Shown here in pieces: positions 14,852 to 16,502 of a DNA stretch of 16,502 nucleotides. The translations under genes were made by a program, and so were the position numbers. Under the pieces are notes generated by a model, which had not been told where the DNA came from, did not search any database, and worked only from the letters and a program-made list of their open reading frames with translations. Positions within the stretch are counted from its first letter, which is position 1; each line of letters begins with the position of its first letter. The stretch comes from an uncultured Oscillospiraceae bacterium (GTDB taxonomy: Bacteria; Bacillota_A; Clostridia; Oscillospirales; Oscillospiraceae), in the NCBI GenBank assembly GCA_900769845.1, contig CAAGIF010000109.1:1-16502 (forward strand), in the 5' to 3' direction.

Positions 14852-16502
14852 TTGCGGAAGCTCTTGAAATATATGAAGGGTTATGGCCTGCAGTGTGCGT
14901 TGGGCCCCTTTTTCAAACTGCTGGAAGCCAGTTTTGAACTGCTGATTCCTTTGGTGGTGGCAGCGGTTGTGGATGCGGGTATTTCCGCAGGCGACCGGGG
15001 CTATATCGTGAAAATGTGTGGGTTGATGGTACTGCTGGGCATTGTGGGCTTGATCTGCGCCATTACCGCCCAGTTCTTTGCGGCCAGAGTGTCCGTCGGT
15101 CTGGCGGCAAGACTTCGTCACGGCCTTCTGGAGCACATTCTGGGTCTTTCCTATACAGAGATCGATACCCTGGGAACTTCCACTCTGATCACCCGGATGA
15201 CCTCAGATATCAACCAGATTCAGAACGGACTGAACCTGGCGCTGCGGCTGTTGCTTCGCTCTCCCTTTGTGGTCTTTGGCGCCATGGTCATGGCCTTTAC
15301 CATTGATTTCGATGCGGCGCTGATCTTTGTGGGGGTTATCGGCGTCCTTTGTGTTGTTGTCTTCGGCATTATGCTGGTGACGATGCCACTTTACAGGAAA
15401 GTCCAGGGCGGCCTGGACCGGGTTACCTCTGCCACCCGGCAGAATCTGGCAGGGGTAAGGGTGCTGCGGGCATTTGCCCGGGAGGAGCTGGAAATCACTG
15501 ACTTTGAGCATCACACCCGGAATCTCCAGAATAGACAGCAGATCGCCGGCCGAATCTCCAATCTGATGAATCCGGTGACTTTGGTAATCGTGAATCTGGC
15601 CATCGTCATGCTGGTGCACACCGGAGCATGGAAGGTTCAGGAGGGCGTTCTGACCCAGGGCTTAGTGATTGCTCTGTATAATTATATGGGTCAGATCCTT
15701 GTGGAACTGGTGAAGATGGCCAATCTGATCATTTCTATGACAAAGGCCGTTGCCTGCACAGGCCGGGTATCCGCTGTGCTGGATGTTACCACCTCCCAGG
15801 AAAACGGCGAGCTTGCGCCCGATACTTTGCTGGGCGCTGTGGAATTCCGGGATGTGACTGCCCGGTATCAGGGCGCCGGTGATTCCTCCCTGGAGCATAT
15901 CAGTTTTTCTGTGGAACCCGGACAAACAATTGGAATTATTGGCGGTACCGGTTCCGGTAAATCCACCCTTGTTAATCTGATTCCCCGGCTTTACGATGCA
16001 TGGAGCGGACAGATCCTGCTGGACGGACAGGATATCCGGGAGTATGATCTGACCTGGCTGCGCCGACAGATCGGCATTGTTCCTCAGAAGGCTTCCCTGG
16101 TTAAAGGTACTATTCGTCAGAATTTGCTTTGGGGCAGGGAAGATGCCTGCGATGACGAACTGTGGCAGGCGTTGGAAATTGCCCAGGCCCGGGAAGTGGT
16201 AAAGGGCAAGGAGGGGGAACTGGATGCCGCTGTGGAACAGGGGGGTGCCAATTTCTCCGGCGGACAGCGGCAGCGGCTGACCATTGCCCGGGCGCTGGTC
16301 AGAAAACCTGGGATTTTGATCCTGGACGACAGTGCATCCGCTTTGGACTACGCCACCGACGCCAAACTCCGGCTTGCCATTCGCAATATGAAAAATGCCC
16401 CTACCACATTTATTGTGTCCCAGCGGGCGGCCTCCGTCCGGTATGCGGATCTGATTCTGGTGCTGGATGATGGGCAGCTTGTGGGTATGGGTGACCATGA
16501 AA
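14852..16502 (+). CDS. ABC exporter, degenerate-site half of a heterodimer (3' end outside window)
   Basis: 550 codons are visible; the stop lies beyond the right edge. It starts at TTG with residues MRKLLKYMKGYG. The N-terminal ~300 residues are a six-helix type I exporter domain containing the TRMTSD stretch, followed by a nucleotide-binding domain: Walker A GGTGSGKST (364-372), a Q-loop in IVPQKASL, signature FSGGQ (468-472) and Walker B ILILDDSASALD. Two departures stand out. The catalytic Glu after Walker B is Asp493, and the switch His is Gln524 (FIVSQRAAS). Both are typical of the non-catalytic-site subunit of heterodimeric exporters such as TM287/288 and BmrCD (established knowledge), so a canonical partner should be encoded just downstream. 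The substrate may be a drug, lipid or peptide and cannot be inferred. It is expressed from its own promoter, divergent from fbp. Confidence 0.93.
   Translation, partial: MRKLLKYMKGYGLQCALGPFFKLLEASFELLIPLVVAAVVDAGISAGDRGYIVKMCGLMVLLGIVGLICAITAQFFAARVSVGLAARLRHGLLEHILGLSYTEIDTLGTSTLITRMTSDINQIQNGLNLALRLLLRSPFVVFGAMVMAFTIDFDAALIFVGVIGVLCVVVFGIMLVTMPLYRKVQGGLDRVTSATRQNLAGVRVLRAFAREELEITDFEHHTRNLQNRQQIAGRISNLMNPVTLVIVNLAIVMLVHTGAWKVQEGVLTQGLVIALYNYMGQILVELVKMANLIISMTKAVACTGRVSAVLDVTTSQENGELAPDTLLGAVEFRDVTARYQGAGDSSLEHISFSVEPGQTIGIIGGTGSGKSTLVNLIPRLYDAWSGQILLDGQDIREYDLTWLRRQIGIVPQKASLVKGTIRQNLLWGREDACDDELWQALEIAQAREVVKGKEGELDAAVEQGGANFSGGQRQRLTIARALVRKPGILILDDSASALDYATDAKLRLAIRNMKNAPTTFIVSQRAASVRYADLILVLDDGQLVGMGDHE

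Noticed and set aside
15662..16498. Minus-strand open frame opposite the ABC exporter ATPase domain
   Set aside because: The plus strand encodes complete Walker A, signature and Walker B motifs in one continuous frame.

Overview
The window looks like chromosomal DNA from a low-GC-phylum anaerobe, most likely a Clostridia member of the gut type (Oscillospirales or Lachnospirales; this is inference). Supporting points are a class III fructose-1,6-bisphosphatase, a YdjG/YdjH-like pair, strong GGAGG-type ribosome binding sites, TTGACA/TATAAT-type promoters, TTG start use, and compact U-tailed hairpin terminators after almost every transcription unit. There are no tRNA or rRNA genes, CRISPR arrays, insertion sequences or phage genes, and no gene-free stretch above 300 bp.

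Layout, plus strand: (1) 2-1661, the end of a unit with a zinc-ribbon membrane protein and a TPM-domain membrane protein, resembling the ydjG-ydjH part of the Bacillus PspA/SPFH envelope module. (2) 1790-4655, a promoter, two different alpha/beta-hydrolase esterases, an ATP-grasp ligase and a terminator. This unit has no obvious named pathway and is the best candidate for an undescribed system. (3) 4687-6503, a phosphohexomutase with its own promoter region and terminator. (4) 6517-7923, an NhaC-type Na+/H+ antiporter. (5) 7933-9668, an operon of a DUF523 (2-thiouracil desulfurase-like) protein, a Nudix hydrolase and a sugar-phosphate isomerase-like TIM barrel, ending in a bidirectional terminator.

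Layout, minus strand (read right to left): class III fbp (14665-12674), an XRE-type regulator with a long charge-free glycine-pentad repeat (12542-11769), and a membrane-anchored PQQ-like beta-propeller (11628-9679). Each appears to have its own promoter. At the right edge, divergent from fbp, a TTG-initiated ABC exporter half (14852 onwards, cut by the window end) has replacements at the catalytic Glu and switch His. This marks it as the degenerate-site half of a heterodimeric exporter whose partner should lie just outside.

Functionally the window mixes central carbon metabolism (phosphohexomutase, gluconeogenic FBPase), ion homeostasis (NhaC), envelope or stress functions (YdjG/H-like pair, ABC exporter, propeller), possible nucleotide or metabolite repair (DUF523 + Nudix), and two less understood items: the esterase/esterase/ATP-grasp unit and the pentad-repeat regulator.
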